Origin: Paulownia fortunei
Taxonomy: Eukaryota; Streptophyta; Magnoliopsida; Lamiales; Paulowniaceae
Assembly (NCBI GenBank): GCA_019321725.1
Contig: CM033107.1
Coordinates: forward strand, 20,513,445-20,577,444
Reading direction: 5' to 3'
DNA: 64,000 bases
Shown here: in pieces, positions 33,485-46,500 of the stretch
Numbering within the stretch: position 1 is the first letter of the stretch
Layout of the letters: the number at the start of each line of letters is the position of its first letter
Position numbers and translations under genes: made by a program
Notes under the pieces: generated by a model
What the model saw: only the letters and a program-made list of their open reading frames with translations
Told to the model about the DNA's origin: nothing
Databases searched by the model: none

Positions 33485-35043
33485 CTCTCAAAGTAAATTC
33501 TACTCATCAACCAAAAAGTTAATATCAAAACAAAATACCTACACAGGAAAGTTTTTAACCTCACACAGAAATATACCATTCAGTATAAGCCACAATGCAC
33601 AAATCATGCCCGCCCATGTGGAGGAGAGAGTTCAAATTAATATGTGAAAAATTGTGGCTTTTTTTTTTTCTTAGGCTTCTCATGTAATATGAGTCGATAT
33701 AATTTTTCGAGAAATAAGGGTATTCTCATCCTTCTAAAATTGCTCTGCAAGGATGCCATTTGATCTATAATGTCTGCTAACTGCAGTAATTGAAGATGGT
33801 CGACACTTATGAAAGTTTGACAATTATTATTTCAGAATGGTTGTCGTATATAATAGTGCTTGAAAATCTAGCAAAGTTAAAGAAGCATCGGTAGCCTTGG
33901 AATTGAGTAACGGATTTGACAGTGAGTGGAAACATATTAGCTAAACCTTGCAAGAAGAAAGTATTCTCTGCTCTGCTCTTCTTCTCTTTCTACTTCACCA
34001 ATTCAGCATCTCAACTATTTATCAGATTTTTTCAGAGTAACTAATTTCATCCAGAGAACAAACTTGTATGCTTAATCTCTTAAGCCTAGAACAGTACAAG
34101 ATTACTGAATTTATATCAATTAAGTAAGTTAAGATGATTCATAGCACTCAAATACCAAAAGTAAATAGAACCCAACAAAACAATCGCTGATTTTAAACAA
34201 TTGTCCATTGCAGCTTAACACGTATCAACACAGAAATTGTTTAGCAAAGCTTTGTTCAGAAGTACTTCCATGTAACAAAAATGCAAATCAATCTTAAAAA
34301 AGCAAACAAGAAAAACAATTCCAGCCAAGCACCACTAAGAAAAGTTGTATCTCACAAAACAATTTTCCGGTCAAGACTGGTTATTCGCTAACACATATTA
34401 AGGACAACTTCTTAGTCAAGAAAGGGAAGGACTCAGTCAATCCAATTGTCACAGTACATCCTTCAATTAACATATTTTCCTGTCACATTATTGCTAATTC
34501 ATCTCGTCACATGACTGCTAAATCAGGCAATTTTTTCACTTTCTCAATTCAACCCAAAATTAAATGTGCTTCAATTCATGCAAAACATAAAAACTCTAAC
34601 AATAAAATAATGAAAAAGAAAATTAAATAACTTTCACATAAAGAAAAAAAAAAATGTAATGCTATTCTACACAAGACCATTTTCAGGCATTTTCCTTTAA
34701 AAAGGAAAAAGAATCGAATGGGCCACTACAGAAAAATAACCATTCATCTCACTCGCTCATTCAGTCGGATTATTGGGGAAAGGAAAGAACTATTTTTCTC
34801 CTATACACACCTTTCACAGTACTTCATTTCTCCTCAAAATAAAAATTAAGGACCTAGCTCGCAGATCACAACTAAGTATCAGCAGTTGAAAATCTACATC
34901 AACAAAAACCCTAACAAGTACCAATCATCAACAGATCTGTTAAATACGCTCAAAACGACAGAAAAAAAGGCTGAAAAATAAAATTGCCATTAATAAATCC
35001 ATGCAATATCGAGAGAAAACCAAGTTCCATGATAAAAATTTAC

Positions 35044-35150
35044 CTCTGCTTCCACACTGACGAAGATAGCTCAGGTTTAGATGAAGAGGCGAGGGTTTTC
35101 ACTTCTCTCGCCGCTAAGCTCTTTGTTTTGGAGGGGGGAAATGAGAGAGA
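35044..35150 (-). other. Probable 5' leader exon of the ATP synthase g gene
   Basis: On the minus strand a GC-richer segment ends GGAAGCAGAG followed by the donor GTAAATT. A possible acceptor (TTGATGAG) lies about 20 bases before the start codon, giving a leader intron of about 1.5 kb. Leader introns are common in plant housekeeping genes. The upstream limit is a guess. Confidence 0.45.
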
Positions 35151-35235
35151 GCCTATCGCACTATTTTTAATGTATTTTTTTTTTACTGCTAGTATCTGAT
35201 TTTATTTTCATTTTTCATTATTTTGTTACGTGTGA

Positions 35236-35290
35236 TGGGCTTGGGGAAAAAGGCCCATGGTATTTAGAGAATGGGCTGGGCTTATAGCCC
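35236..35290 (-). promoter_or_regulatory. Cluster of site II (TGGGCY) elements upstream of ATP synthase g
   Basis: TGGGCT occurs at 35236, 35272 and 35277, GGCCCA at 35252, and a further AGCCC at 35286. Site II elements are bound by TCP factors and are known from promoters of plant nuclear genes for the respiratory chain. Their position about 90-250 bases above the proposed leader exon fits regulation of this gene. No TATA box is evident. Confidence 0.6.
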
Positions 35291-35545
35291 CAAGTAAATG
35301 GATCCGGGTACTCTAATTTAAGGTAATAGGCTAATAGCTTAGTGTTAATTTGAAATCAATTTCTTTAAAGTAAAGCATGCTCGATGCGCGTCCAAAAAAA
35401 TATTACTGAAAAGATTTTTGTACAAAACCAATTAAATAAACAAACGTGAGAAAATTTGACAAGAAGGAGAAATAAGAAGATGGAGAGGATTTAGACAAAT
35501 GTGATAAAAATATAAGAAGTTTATAAAGAGAAAGAATAGAGAATG

Positions 35546-35899
35546 TAGGAATGTCAATTGGTCGGGTTGGGGTGGGGTTTGTCTTAACTCGAGACTCGAT
35601 TTGTTAAGAATTTTAAAGACCTGCCACATTATCCCATTAGTTATATCTGTTGTATAATTTAAAAAATAAATAAATATTATACTTTTTAAAATAATACTAT
35701 TAAATTTTAAAAAAAAAATTATTTTTTATAAAAAAAATATGATATAAATATATATAATACTTTTTTAAAATAAAATAATTAAATGAATCAGAGTTTGAAA
35801 ATAAAAAATTTAAAACATAACTTAAACCCTTTTATACTATTAGGATGGACCTTTGAATTTAAATCCGTTGGAATTTGAATCCATTAATTGTCATTATTA
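35546..35899. mobile_element. hAT-type MITE, TAGGAATGTCAA family
   Basis: It starts TAGGAATGTCAATTGG and its inverted end is TAATAATGACAATTAATGG. The 354-bp interior has GGGTTGGGG and AACTCGAGACTCG blocks near the left end. Flanking 8-mers are AGAGAATG and AAAAAATG (6 of 8 identical), a decayed TSD. The ends resemble the MITEs at 23940 and 25221. Confidence 0.65.
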
Positions 35900-36260
35900 A
35901 AAAAATGTGTGAAAGATAAGAGAGACGAGAAAGAATATGTGTAGGAAATAGAGGAAGGTTTGAAAACCTAAGGGATAATAGAAGAGAGAGGAGTAAGAAA
36001 TATAACTATGCGTCACACCAAAATTGTCTACAGATCACACTATTCACCGATCTTCAATTCTTAGAAGTAACACGTGTGTGCGGTGTTTGCTTAAATTTTC
36101 AAGGAGTAAAATTGAAATATTTATGAATTTGTTTTGTATGACAGTATAATTTTTTTCTATTTATTTCACTATATTTATTTGAATATATAATAGATAAAAG
36201 AGAAATTACTTAAAAAATAAGATGAAATAATCTTATTTAATAAAGAAAGGGCAACATATA

Positions 36261-36377
36261 AGAGAGCAAAAGAGAAAATAAACCTTGGAGAAGAGAAAAA
36301 AAAAAGGAAAGTTGTAAAAGAGAGCAAAAGAGAAAAGAAACCTTGGAGAAAAGAGAAAAAAAAGGAAAGTTGTAAAA
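36261..36377 (+). repeat. Two-unit tandem repeat, about 58 bp
   Basis: Two nearly identical purine-rich units lie at 36261-36318 and 36319-36377. Each runs AGAGAGCAAAAGAGAAAA, then CCTTGGAGAA, then AAAGGAAAGTTGTAAAA. The second runs into the LTR relic that begins at 36371. Confidence 0.9.
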
Positions 36378-37985
36378 CCTGCTCAACAACACTATATAAA
36401 GTATAATTTTATATAATAAAACTTATGCGTACGTGCGATATAAAAAATAATAAATTACTTTTTTCATACAGAACCCTATTTAAAATATTTTCTCACATAT
36501 ATTTTATATATAGCAGAATCAATATTTACATAAAAACACAACACACATAACGACCACAATATTTATATTTTTGTTTACAATAAAGTTTTAAAAGCGAAAT
36601 ATAGTATCAGTCTCAAAATATAATATAACAAACTCAAAATATAACAAGCCAACAAAATAATCCAATAGATCGTCATCCATGTAAATACTCTTTCAGACAC
36701 CTACAAGAGCTCCAATAATCGCCCATCTAGTAAAAGATGCTTCAACATCGCCGTATTCACTTGCAATGCATTAACTATATGAGTTAATGTTCAACAAATA
36801 AAAATTATGCATGTCAAAGAATAATCCATAATATCAAGTCATGCATCACAAAATGATATTCCCACAATGCAATTCCATGCATCAAAACATCAAAATTATT
36901 TCTTTCTTAGCCCCCTAACCAATGCTACTATCTCATGTACTGGAAAAGAGTTTTGTACACTGCCATAATCCAATTGTCAATAATGATATAAGCATGCAGA
37001 TTCATGCACGCGAACCTACAAATTCATTCATATAACCATGTAAATTCATGCATATTTTGGTGCACTAGTAGCGGTTAATAAAATATTTTTTTTTCTCAAA
37101 ATCATGTTGTGCAATACAAGATTTATCACAATACTCGTATATAATGCATTCACGTGCCAATGCCTATGTATGTATGCTTAATAGACATGAATGCAGTGAT
37201 ACGTATCATCTGTCATGCACATATGGTCTATGATATTACATATAAATCACACATTTATTATCTCTATGCATTGTAGTTGCAAATGAATTTTCACTTACTT
37301 TTAATCTTGTTGCGTCTTACTATAGGTATTTTAGGTACTTCTCCCCAATATTAGGTATCACACAAATTTGTGAATATATCTAACATCAAACACCATTCCT
37401 AATTTAACAAATTCAATATTCTAATATCCTATTAAGATATTAAAGTTCAAAGTTAGTTAGGTAATACTCAAACTTTGCAAGTTATCAACTAAAATATAAA
37501 CTAGTCCTCTAACTATCCTAATTTCTCAATCGTTCATTCAATCTTTAAATCGATTGACATCCGTTTATTAAATAGATTGTCTAATTTTCATTTTTAAAAT
37601 CATATGCACATATGAATCTTGAAATATGATACTTAAATCAAATTATATCATGTTTAATATCCGAAGTATTATTAATTTGTGGATGTATACTTTTAAAACA
37701 TCTTGATCTAATTGAATCAGAACATATTAGCTTACTAGTAACACCTTTAATTACTTCTAAAATTATAACATATAACTTATGAATATCCAATAGATTGACC
37801 AATCTATTCTTTCTCTTATCTAAATATTGAATTTCTTAATTAGTTATAAAATCTCAACTACTAAAATCGTGTGATAGAATTAGAGATCTAACGATTAAAA
37901 ATATTATATAAAATATCATGTAAATGTTAATGCAAATTAGCATATAAGTAGCATATAATGGATGAATCACATTGGCATTATTGAT
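36371..37985 (+). mobile_element. Degenerate LTR copy, forward orientation
   Basis: The start TGTAAAACCTGCTCAACAAC aligns by eye with the LTR start at 60120. Shared landmarks follow in the same order: GTCATCCATGTA (36674), a GC(A/T)AATACTC-like block, CACTAGTAG.GGT (37064), GTTGCAAATGAATTTTCACTTAC (37275; start quoted) and ATGCAAAT.A(C/G)CATA near 37940. The extreme 3' end is missing, and an inverted piece of the same family follows directly. Confidence 0.7.
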
Positions 37986-38703
37986 ATTGTTCAGAGTTCT
38001 ATCCGGTGCATAGTAAGTAGGTCAATGGCCAGTGATGGAAAATAATTTTGAATGAACTATTTTGGTTCAGAAGTTTGCATTCCTAGCAGGATTTCATAGA
38101 GATGTATCGCATATATGTTAGATTATCTCTTCAGTATGCATGATTTTCATTTACTGAGAGTTAACTCATATAATTCATGCATTGTAGGTAAATATGGTGA
38201 TACCTGAGACTCTGAAGCTTATTGGTCTAGTTGTTAGAGCTCCTACAAGCTTATGAGCATCACTTTACATGGATGATGACCTACTGAGTTATATTGTGAG
38301 TATATTCTAATTTTTTCAATCACTATTATTGTGTAAATTGTTGTCTATATATAAAGGGTTACAAGATGCAAAATGTCCTTACTTATTCCGAAAGTATAGG
38401 TTATTATTTTGATTTTTAAGTCTATCGTATTATAACTTTGGAATGTCGTGTCCTATATAAGTCTTGAAATTTGATAGTAAATAAGTTTGACAATAGCATG
38501 ACTGTGGTTGGTGTTTTGTTTTTATATAAACAATAATTTTTCTATATATATATAGTTATATGTAAGAAAACACTTTACTGTTTTTTCAAAGTGATACACT
38601 TGATAAATATATATATATACACACACACACATGCATATATATATGCTACCTTATTAAAATTATTGTTATATCAATATCTATATTTAATAGTGTGAGTGTT
38701 ACA
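37986..38703 (-). mobile_element. Partial LTR copy of the same family, inverted
   Basis: Read on the minus strand it starts TGTAACACTC at 38703. It continues through TCATCCATGTAAAGTGATGC and GTAGGAGCTCTAACAA, then a CATGCATACTGAAGAGATAA block and a CCTACTTACTATGCACCGGA block ending near 37986. These match 60120-60697 in order. Only the 5' part of the LTR is present. Confidence 0.72.
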
Positions 38704-38925
38704 AAATGAACCTAACTGTGTTGGTATTATCTAGTTGAATATGATAAATTGTGTCAATATATTAGAAGAAATACTAAGATAATTACTCTAGAGTCTAAAC
38801 CCCTTCACTTATTAAATAGTATAGATAGATAAATAGATAATTTACTAATTAAAATAAATTATTATTATTTTTTTTAATTATACTCTCTTCTTATCCTCTT
38901 TTCCCTATGTTTAGACCATTTCATA

Positions 38926-39390
38926 TAGGGCAACTGGGTAAATTAGTGAATCGAGTCATAATTGAAAATTTAGTACTTATTGAAATTAAATTAAAAATTT
39001 TGATTTGAAATTAATTTTAATATTTATAAAAATTTAGTATTCAGTTAGATTTTGATTTTTTTATTTTGGTTTGTCAAATCGTACCTAATATTGAATTAAT
39101 ATTTTTATATATTTTATATTTATTTTTATATACATATTTTTATATTTAATTTTTATGTACATATTTTTACATCTATTGTTTATTTTATAATACTTTTATT
39201 TTTTTTACTTACAAATAAAAATAAAAAATATGATTTTAATATTTAATTATTTAGAAAAATCGAATTAACCTAACTACCTAACAAACATCGGTAATAAGGA
39301 ACTGTTTCAATTCTGTATTCGGCATGCTATTTTAATATATCAAAATTTTAATTTATTGAAATTTTAGTTTGATTTTACCGAATATCCCTT
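38926..39390. mobile_element. Possible hAT-type relic
   Basis: It starts TAGGGCAACTGG and ends CCGAATATCCCTT, with AATTCGG/TTTACCGAA-like subterminal blocks recalling the 5041-5875 element. The flanks CATTTCATA and CATTTATA could be an eroded TSD. Confidence 0.35.
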
Positions 39391-40530
39391 CATTTATACA
39401 TAACTTGTCAAAGACTATCCAATAATTATGAACTAAACAAACAAAACAATCAATTAGTCACGTAAATGCGTACAAATAATGTACCTTTACCATCTTTTAA
39501 CAATTTTCAAAATAAAGTATAAATATTTTCAATTGGCTTGATTGAAAGAAATAATCAAATGAGATTTATTTAAACTATAAATTATAATTCGGATATGAGA
39601 TTTGATATGCACAAATTCAAATATTTCATTATTGAAGATTTCATATTTTTCTTATAAATCATGAACAAAATTGAACAAGCACTAGTATCTCCTAAACAAC
39701 CCTAATTCATACAAGTAAAATTTGGGCAGGAGAATTGACCGAATAATACATTCCAAGAGAAATATAAATTAAGTAAGTTATAATTAGGAGTGATCATGGT
39801 TTGATTCTTTTTTTTTTTATTATTAATTTTAAATTAAATTGACATTTGGGATTTTGTTAAAAAAAAGGAATTAAAATTGCCCTTTTATAAATTAAAACTG
39901 AAGGTGTGATTTGGAATAATTTTGTAAGTTTTAAGTTCATTTACTCTGTAACTTAAATAAAAGAAAGAGATTATTATATTTGCATTACTCCATAATAAAA
40001 ATAGATAAAATGATTGAAGGGAATATAAATTTGTCTTTTGTATTTATCAAATTATTATGTTGTGAGAAATAAAGTGTTTGGCAATAAAGAGGCCCTTGTA
40101 CGATATTTTTTTTGTTATATCAAATGCACCGGGACATATTATTGATTGATTTTCTTTATAATCTAATTCTTTGAAGAAAAAATTGACTCATTCATATATT
40201 ATGAAATCACAAAAAAGAAAAGAAAAAAACTAAAAAACTAAATAGAAAAAACGACTACAAAAACTATATAACAATGCTTCTAAAAAAATATTAATCTTTT
40301 TAAAAATAAAACTAGGATATATAGAAGGAGTCTCACTAAATCAGCCCTTACTCAGAATCATACTTAGCTTGGGCAAAGCTAATTTTCTATTGACATACCT
40401 GATCCTTGCATTAGAGTTCGAGATTAATAAAAAGCAAGCAAATTTTATGAGAGATAAGCTGTGAGCACATTAAGTGTTACGTTTTAAATTTAAACTTAAT
40501 ATTATATATTAATAAATTTAAATATACTCA

Positions 40531-40549
40531 TATATATATATATATATAT
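40531..40549. repeat. (TA)n microsatellite
   Basis: A simple run of about 9 TA units lies in AT-rich intergenic DNA. Confidence 0.9.
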
Positions 40550-40821
40550 CGGCGATACGGTTTGATTTCAAACTACAAATCGTTATCAAATCGTACAAGT
40601 CAATGTACTTTAATTGAATTTTTAAACCATAATTTACACAATAATTTGGAAAAAACAATTTGATACAATACACTGCTGATGATTTTTCAAATTTAATAAA
40701 CCCTAATTACAATTGAAATTAAGATTATTATTCGTTTGTAAGTGATGAAATCATCTCTTACAATTATCGTTGGAATAGGTAGGTTGTGGATTAGATATTT
40801 GATAATTGAAAAAAAAAAATA

Positions 40822-41663
40822 GGGTTAAATATAGCTAGCATATTTGAAATACAGAATTTATATCAAATATCTTTTTTGAACTTTTAAAATCTTAATTACC
40901 ACTTGCTGTCAACAGCCAAATTTGGTTAGACAAAAGTATCTCATAATACAGTTTACACCCTTGAATTATGACACTCTTATCAATTATCCCCTAGACATTA
41001 AAATGTAAAATCAAACTTAAGAAATAAATTCAAAACCAAACTTTAGACATTGAATTTATAATAATAATAAAGAAATTGGTAAACAAACATAGGACAATAA
41101 TTTCATAATAAAAAGAAATGAAAAACAAAGTTAGGAAGAACTATAATTTTTCAATAAAGTTTTGTAATTTTCTAAAAAGAATGGTTTTTATGTCTTAGTT
41201 ATATCTATATGTTCGTTTTAAAAAAAAAAAAAAAATACTTGAGTCCGAAGGTGCCATTTATTCTTATAGAACCTTCTTGTGCTTATAAGAATCGTTCCTT
41301 TCAGAAAATTACTAAAGTTTTATTGGAAATTTTATTATTTTTTCTAATTTTTGTTTTCACTTCCTTTCATTATTGATAAATTTATTATTCCATATTTGGA
41401 TCTGAATTTTTCTATCATTCTTATAGATTTATTATCGTCCCAAATTTGGTTTTTGAATTTGTTTTCTTAAATTTGATTTTGGATTTAAATGTTGAGGTGG
41501 TAATTAATGAGAGTATCAGGGGTCAAAATTGTATAATGAGTTAAGGGTATTTTTATCCAATAAAATTATACTGTTGAAAATAGCAGTGTAATTGAAGGTC
41601 TTGAAAATTGAGGGGATATTTGATGTAGGATCTATACTTTAGGAGTGTAAATGGTATTTAACC
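40822..41663. mobile_element. MULE-type long-TIR element with 9-bp TSD
   Basis: It starts GGGTTAAATATAG and its inverted end is GGTTAAATACCATTTACAC. Further matching blocks lie inside both arms (CATCAAATATC, TCAACAG..., AAATTATACTG-like, CTC(A/T)TTAATTACC-like), giving arms well over 100 bp. Flanking 9-bp repeats AAAAAAATA (40813-40821 and 41664-41672) fit the Mutator type, though A-richness weakens their weight. Its outer GGGTTAAAT matches the 28481 element, so they may be one family. No coding sequence. Confidence 0.75.
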
Positions 41664-42772
41664 AAAAAAATATTGAGATTATAATTTATTTATTTTTATG
41701 AAATAACTGAAACTGAACCTAATCGAAAAAAAAATAAGTTTCAAACAAAATCAAGAGACAAATAGCTTACTATGATTTATAATTAAACTTATCTTCTTTA
41801 CTATGGTCTTACTATATACTACACTCATCCGTTCAGAAAAATTATTGGCTATAATATGACTTAAGAGAATATTTTAAATAAAAGTTGAAAAAATGAACTT
41901 ATTTATGTAACTTTGAAATATTGTCTTAAAAAATAATAATTGATGACTAATTTAGGATGTAGTTTTGAAAAACATTCATCTTTAGAAAATGGAACATTAA
42001 GCAATAAACTTGAGATTGGGGACTATATAAAAAAGAATAATATTACCAGAAATAATTGGATATGTCCTCCATATTTCTTCTTTATTAAGAAAATAACAAC
42101 GTATATTAAGAAAAATAATAATGTATGTTAGAATCAAGTGTCTATCATAAGTAAGGATGAAGCCATAAAATAGAAATTGAGGGACAACACTTATTTTTTT
42201 CATAAAAATAAAATAAAGAAGAAGTGTTTTTAATTTTTTAAAAAGATAAAATTTGAAAATTTAATAATTTTATATATAAAATTTATATTAATTATAAATT
42301 TTATGGAGTTAGGGAGCCACCGACGATAACCTCCCTAACTTCGTCCTTGCCAAAATTAAAAGACACATAATTTTATTACTTTGTACATTTAATTCTACCT
42401 CACGGTGGATATGCGGTGTTGTGTCTCTATAAGCACCACAAATTGAATGGTTAGAATTATCTATCAATTATATTTGCTCAAATTAAATAATCGTGCTGAT
42501 AATAAATATCACAAATTACCTAAACTATTTTTTTGGATTCAAATAGAATATACTCATCTATTTATTGTCGCTAAGTATGGACACTAATAAAATAAATACT
42601 GGAGGGGACCTTAAGTTTATTAAAACTGTTGGTATAAATGTACCTACAAGTCAAGAAATATTACTGGTGTGGTTCGTTTCATAAGATAATGCAAAATTGA
42701 TACGCATGAATTATTTCACGATGGCTTAATCACCCATACATATATAATATATATGTATATAATATAAAAGAA

Positions 42773-42806
42773 CCCAACCCCCCACCCCCACCCCACCCCC
42801 CTACCC
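42773..42806 (-). other. C-run cluster, candidate G-quadruplex on the minus strand
   Basis: Six C-tracts of three to six bases with one- or two-base loops occur within 34 bases. The complement is a strong G4 pattern. It follows directly on a TATATA stretch. Confidence 0.65.
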
Positions 42807-43545
42807 AAATGCCCAAAGTCCCGCTCGTGCAACGGATAAGAAAGTTGACCTCACAAAAACAAAAAAATAAAAATAAAAAATTGAAAACAACAGAAAGAGA
42901 AATAGACATGATTAGAGGGGGACCAAGGACCAAGACTTGTAAGAACCATGAGAAAATGATATCAAGACTTGGTGAAAAAAACAAATTATATGCCATTGCA
43001 TTCTAAGTAAAACAATCCCTTTTAGCTATATTTGAAGTTCTCATCTACAAGTTATTTTTTTTTTTCCTTGTATTTCTTCCCTACTCAGACTACAAAAAAT
43101 AACAAAATATTTTCGATAGGTATAATTTCATTCGAAATTGTCAAAAAAACTTTCCCAAGTTTAATTTTATTAAGTTCATAGAAAAATAATTTTTTTTATA
43201 GAAAATAAATAAATAAATAAATAAATAAACGACCTGCATAATTGTTCATGAAATAGGCGACTTTCGCATGATTGGATTTCAGGGATTATAATCTGATCAA
43301 GATCAACCAAATAATCACTTAAAAAAAATGAGGTTTATAATATCCTTGACAATCTGTATCTTGAGTCCATAATCCCACGCAAACGATTTTCCAAAAGCTA
43401 GCTATTTTTAGTTAGTATCCCTTCTGTACTGATTAATTAATCATCTAACTGAAACAAAATCCAGCAATATTTTAGCTTATAATCAGACGAACATCTGATG
43501 GGGACTTTCAAACTGATTAATTGCAAGTTGCAATCAGATTGTGGC

Positions 43546-43572
43546 TTTTTTTTTTTTTTTTTTTTTTTTTTT
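43546..43572 (+). repeat. Poly(T) tract, 27 bases
   Basis: An uninterrupted T homopolymer. It could be the poly(A) tail of a minus-strand retroposed sequence, but no LINE or SINE body was recognised beside it. Confidence 0.85.
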
Positions 43573-46500
43573 GTGATCAGACCTGCGATGATCACGCTGG
43601 ACAGAGAGTGGGCAAGCTAAGTTTCAACTTATTTATGTGGAGCTTACAGCTTATGACTTGTTAGACTGATGGAATGCATGTTCTTGACCTAACAAGTCAA
43701 AGGGAAGATCACTTTTGCATGCTTTTTTTAAGTTTCAACTTAAGTTGTTGGCAGATTGAGCGTGGGTATTAATCTATGATTGCACGTGGGAGTCTATGAT
43801 TGCGCCCCATGCCACACATGGATGTGAACACGCGGCTCTGTTTGCTGGACTTTTTTCTAATTATGTGGTCTCGGGTCCAAAGTAGGCATTTTATTATTAT
43901 TATTTCCCTTTTTTTTATTTTTATGAATATAGTAAAGGGTAGCAGAGTTAATTTAATTTTTTTATTATAATTTTATGTTATATTTTATATTATATATTGC
44001 ATATGCATTTTATGTATATGTATATAATTAATTTTAAATAATTATTAAATAAATATTTTATACATATAGCTTATATGTATAATATGTGATATAAAATACA
44101 ATATATAAAAATATAATAAAATGATCCAAACTGAAGCGAATTAGTTGTAATCTTGCCCACACCACCGCACCTTGTTTGAACTCTCGTGTTTATTCGAGTA
44201 GTTTAAGAGGTTGAGTAGTTGGATTACACATGTAGAAATTACATATGTGTCGAGAGATTTATTACGTGATATATGTTTAATTATAAATTTATTTCGTCTA
44301 GTAGAAAGGTTGGTTATTTTTTTATGTTGTATATCTTCTTAAGGTATTTTGCTGAAAATCCAGTCGAATTACTATTTAAAATAAAAAATAAAATTAATGT
44401 ACTATGTTGATTGGGTCGAACAGGTTTATGTACATCTCTTCCTAACAAGAAGTGCATTGTGGCTTTCAACTTTGACATATAAACCAATTCCAATTTATAT
44501 TTTCCATGGAAAAAAATAGTGATGTAGAATGAGAGGTGAACAAATTTTTGCAGCTAGTGCTTGAACTCGAAATTATTAAGTCTAAAAGGATGTAAAATAG
44601 CGCGCGCATACAAAAACTTCTTCAAGCTATAAGTAAGCTAATAAAAAGCCTAAACAGTTAAAAATAATAATTATTCAATTAAATTATTCATCGCCCATTT
44701 TTTTTTTCCAAATTTAATAATTCATTAAGAGTGTTGATAGGTCATATTAAATTTATATAAAAATTTGATCTCAGGAAGAAATACGGGAAATCAGAATTAA
44801 CGATTTGCATTGGGATTGAGATAAGTTAAGTTGGACTCAAATTTCAAAAAATTTCATAATTCTCAATATAAATCCAAATTGAGTAAATAAACAATTAATG
44901 TGGTAATACTTTGAAATTATTGAATTTAAATTTTTAATAGTTTTGGTATGTATTTTATTCCACTATTATTGAGATATATATATTAGAAATTATCACTTTG
45001 GATTGATACCACTCAATTGAAAGTCCGCTATTTTTATTTTGAAATTTGAAGATCATTTTGGGGAGGTGTGTTCTTGACCAGTCAAAGGGCCAAGGATCTT
45101 CTCTAGTTCGGTCCGGGCCCTTAATTTTTGTTTGGACACTGATTTGATATTAAAATCGTTAGATGTGTCGAAGTAGCTCTTTCTTTTAATTGTCATGTTA
45201 ATAATTTTCGTTCGAGGTCTAATGAGATTTTTTTTTTTTTAAATATGAAAAGTGAAGATATAGGATAATGAGTCGGATTAGGTGTAAGTTGCCAAAATTT
45301 GAGATCAGACATATGAAATTTTCTTCGTACTTGAGATCGATTGAACATGTTAGACTGTTAAATAATTTTAAATATAATTAAAAAATATTATTTAAAAATA
45401 ATATTATTGTGATTTTTTGGATAGAAGAAAATAATGTCATTAGCAAAGAATTAATTATCAACAAACATATGTGTGTATTTTTTTATTTTTTAAAAAATAT
45501 ATATATTAAAACATGAACAATTTAAAATTTTACATTCTTATTTTAATTTATAAAAATATTATATTTATATTTTGTATGTAAATATACATGTAATATACAC
45601 ATATTTTTCTATATGCATATCACATAAATAAATTAATATATATAAATACATATTTAAAATGGAGTGGGTTTGAAGAGGTTTAAGATCAAAATATTAAAAT
45701 ATAATATCTATCCTAAAATTCATTTATAATCTCAAAATTCATCATAAGTAGAATGAATTTGAGATGGGGCTAGAATTCGAACCACACATTGTCATTCTTA
45801 TATTTAGTGGCAAAGAGGATTCTTACATGGTGGGGTGGTGGTGGTGTGGCAATAAAATGAGTTTTAATAATATAAATATTTTTTAAATTAAATTTTAAAT
45901 ATATATTTTCAAATATGACCTAATTCGTTTTTTTTTTATATTTTTTAAATTTATTATATGTATAATTATGTGATGTTATTCTTGAGAAAATATATTTTAA
46001 AAAAATAATAATAATAATATTCATATAATATGATGAACTTTCAACAATCTTTAACACGAAGATCCCATTGTCAAAACCCTATTGCTGTCAGAGGTTTCCT
46101 TAGGTCGGCCAAGAGTCGTGTCTTTCTAATCATCCAAGTCAGGCAGGACCCATTTTCCCAATTATTTTGAATCATTTTTGAAATGTTAGCGGATCTTCAA
46201 GTGTATTATCATTATATTGCTTTAGAAATGGGCATCTTGGTCTTTGTAAAGTGACATGTGGCAGAGTCTAATTGTAACACATTAATATGCAGCAGAATTT
46301 CAGACAATATATTTATTTTTTTTGTCAAATAACGTTAAATCATTTGATCTTTGAACTGATATCGATTATAAATTGTGTGTGTGTGAACTTTGTGAGTGTG
46401 CGCATGCGTACAAAATTATTGAGCATGACATTTGACTAATGGAACTATAGAACAATATTTATTTTAGAGTAAAATACTTGGTCAAAACTTTGCACAGTTG

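Noticed and set aside
36371..38703. Single complete transposon with inverted TGTAA ends
   Set aside because: The flanking 5-mers (AAAGT and AAATG) do not match, and the two halves align to the same LTR in opposite orientations, so a rearranged pair is more likely.
45260..45800. Possible further hAT MITE ending CATTGTCATTCTTA
   Set aside because: Only one end is convincing; the proposed start (TAGGATAATGAGTCGG) does not pair well and no TSD was found.
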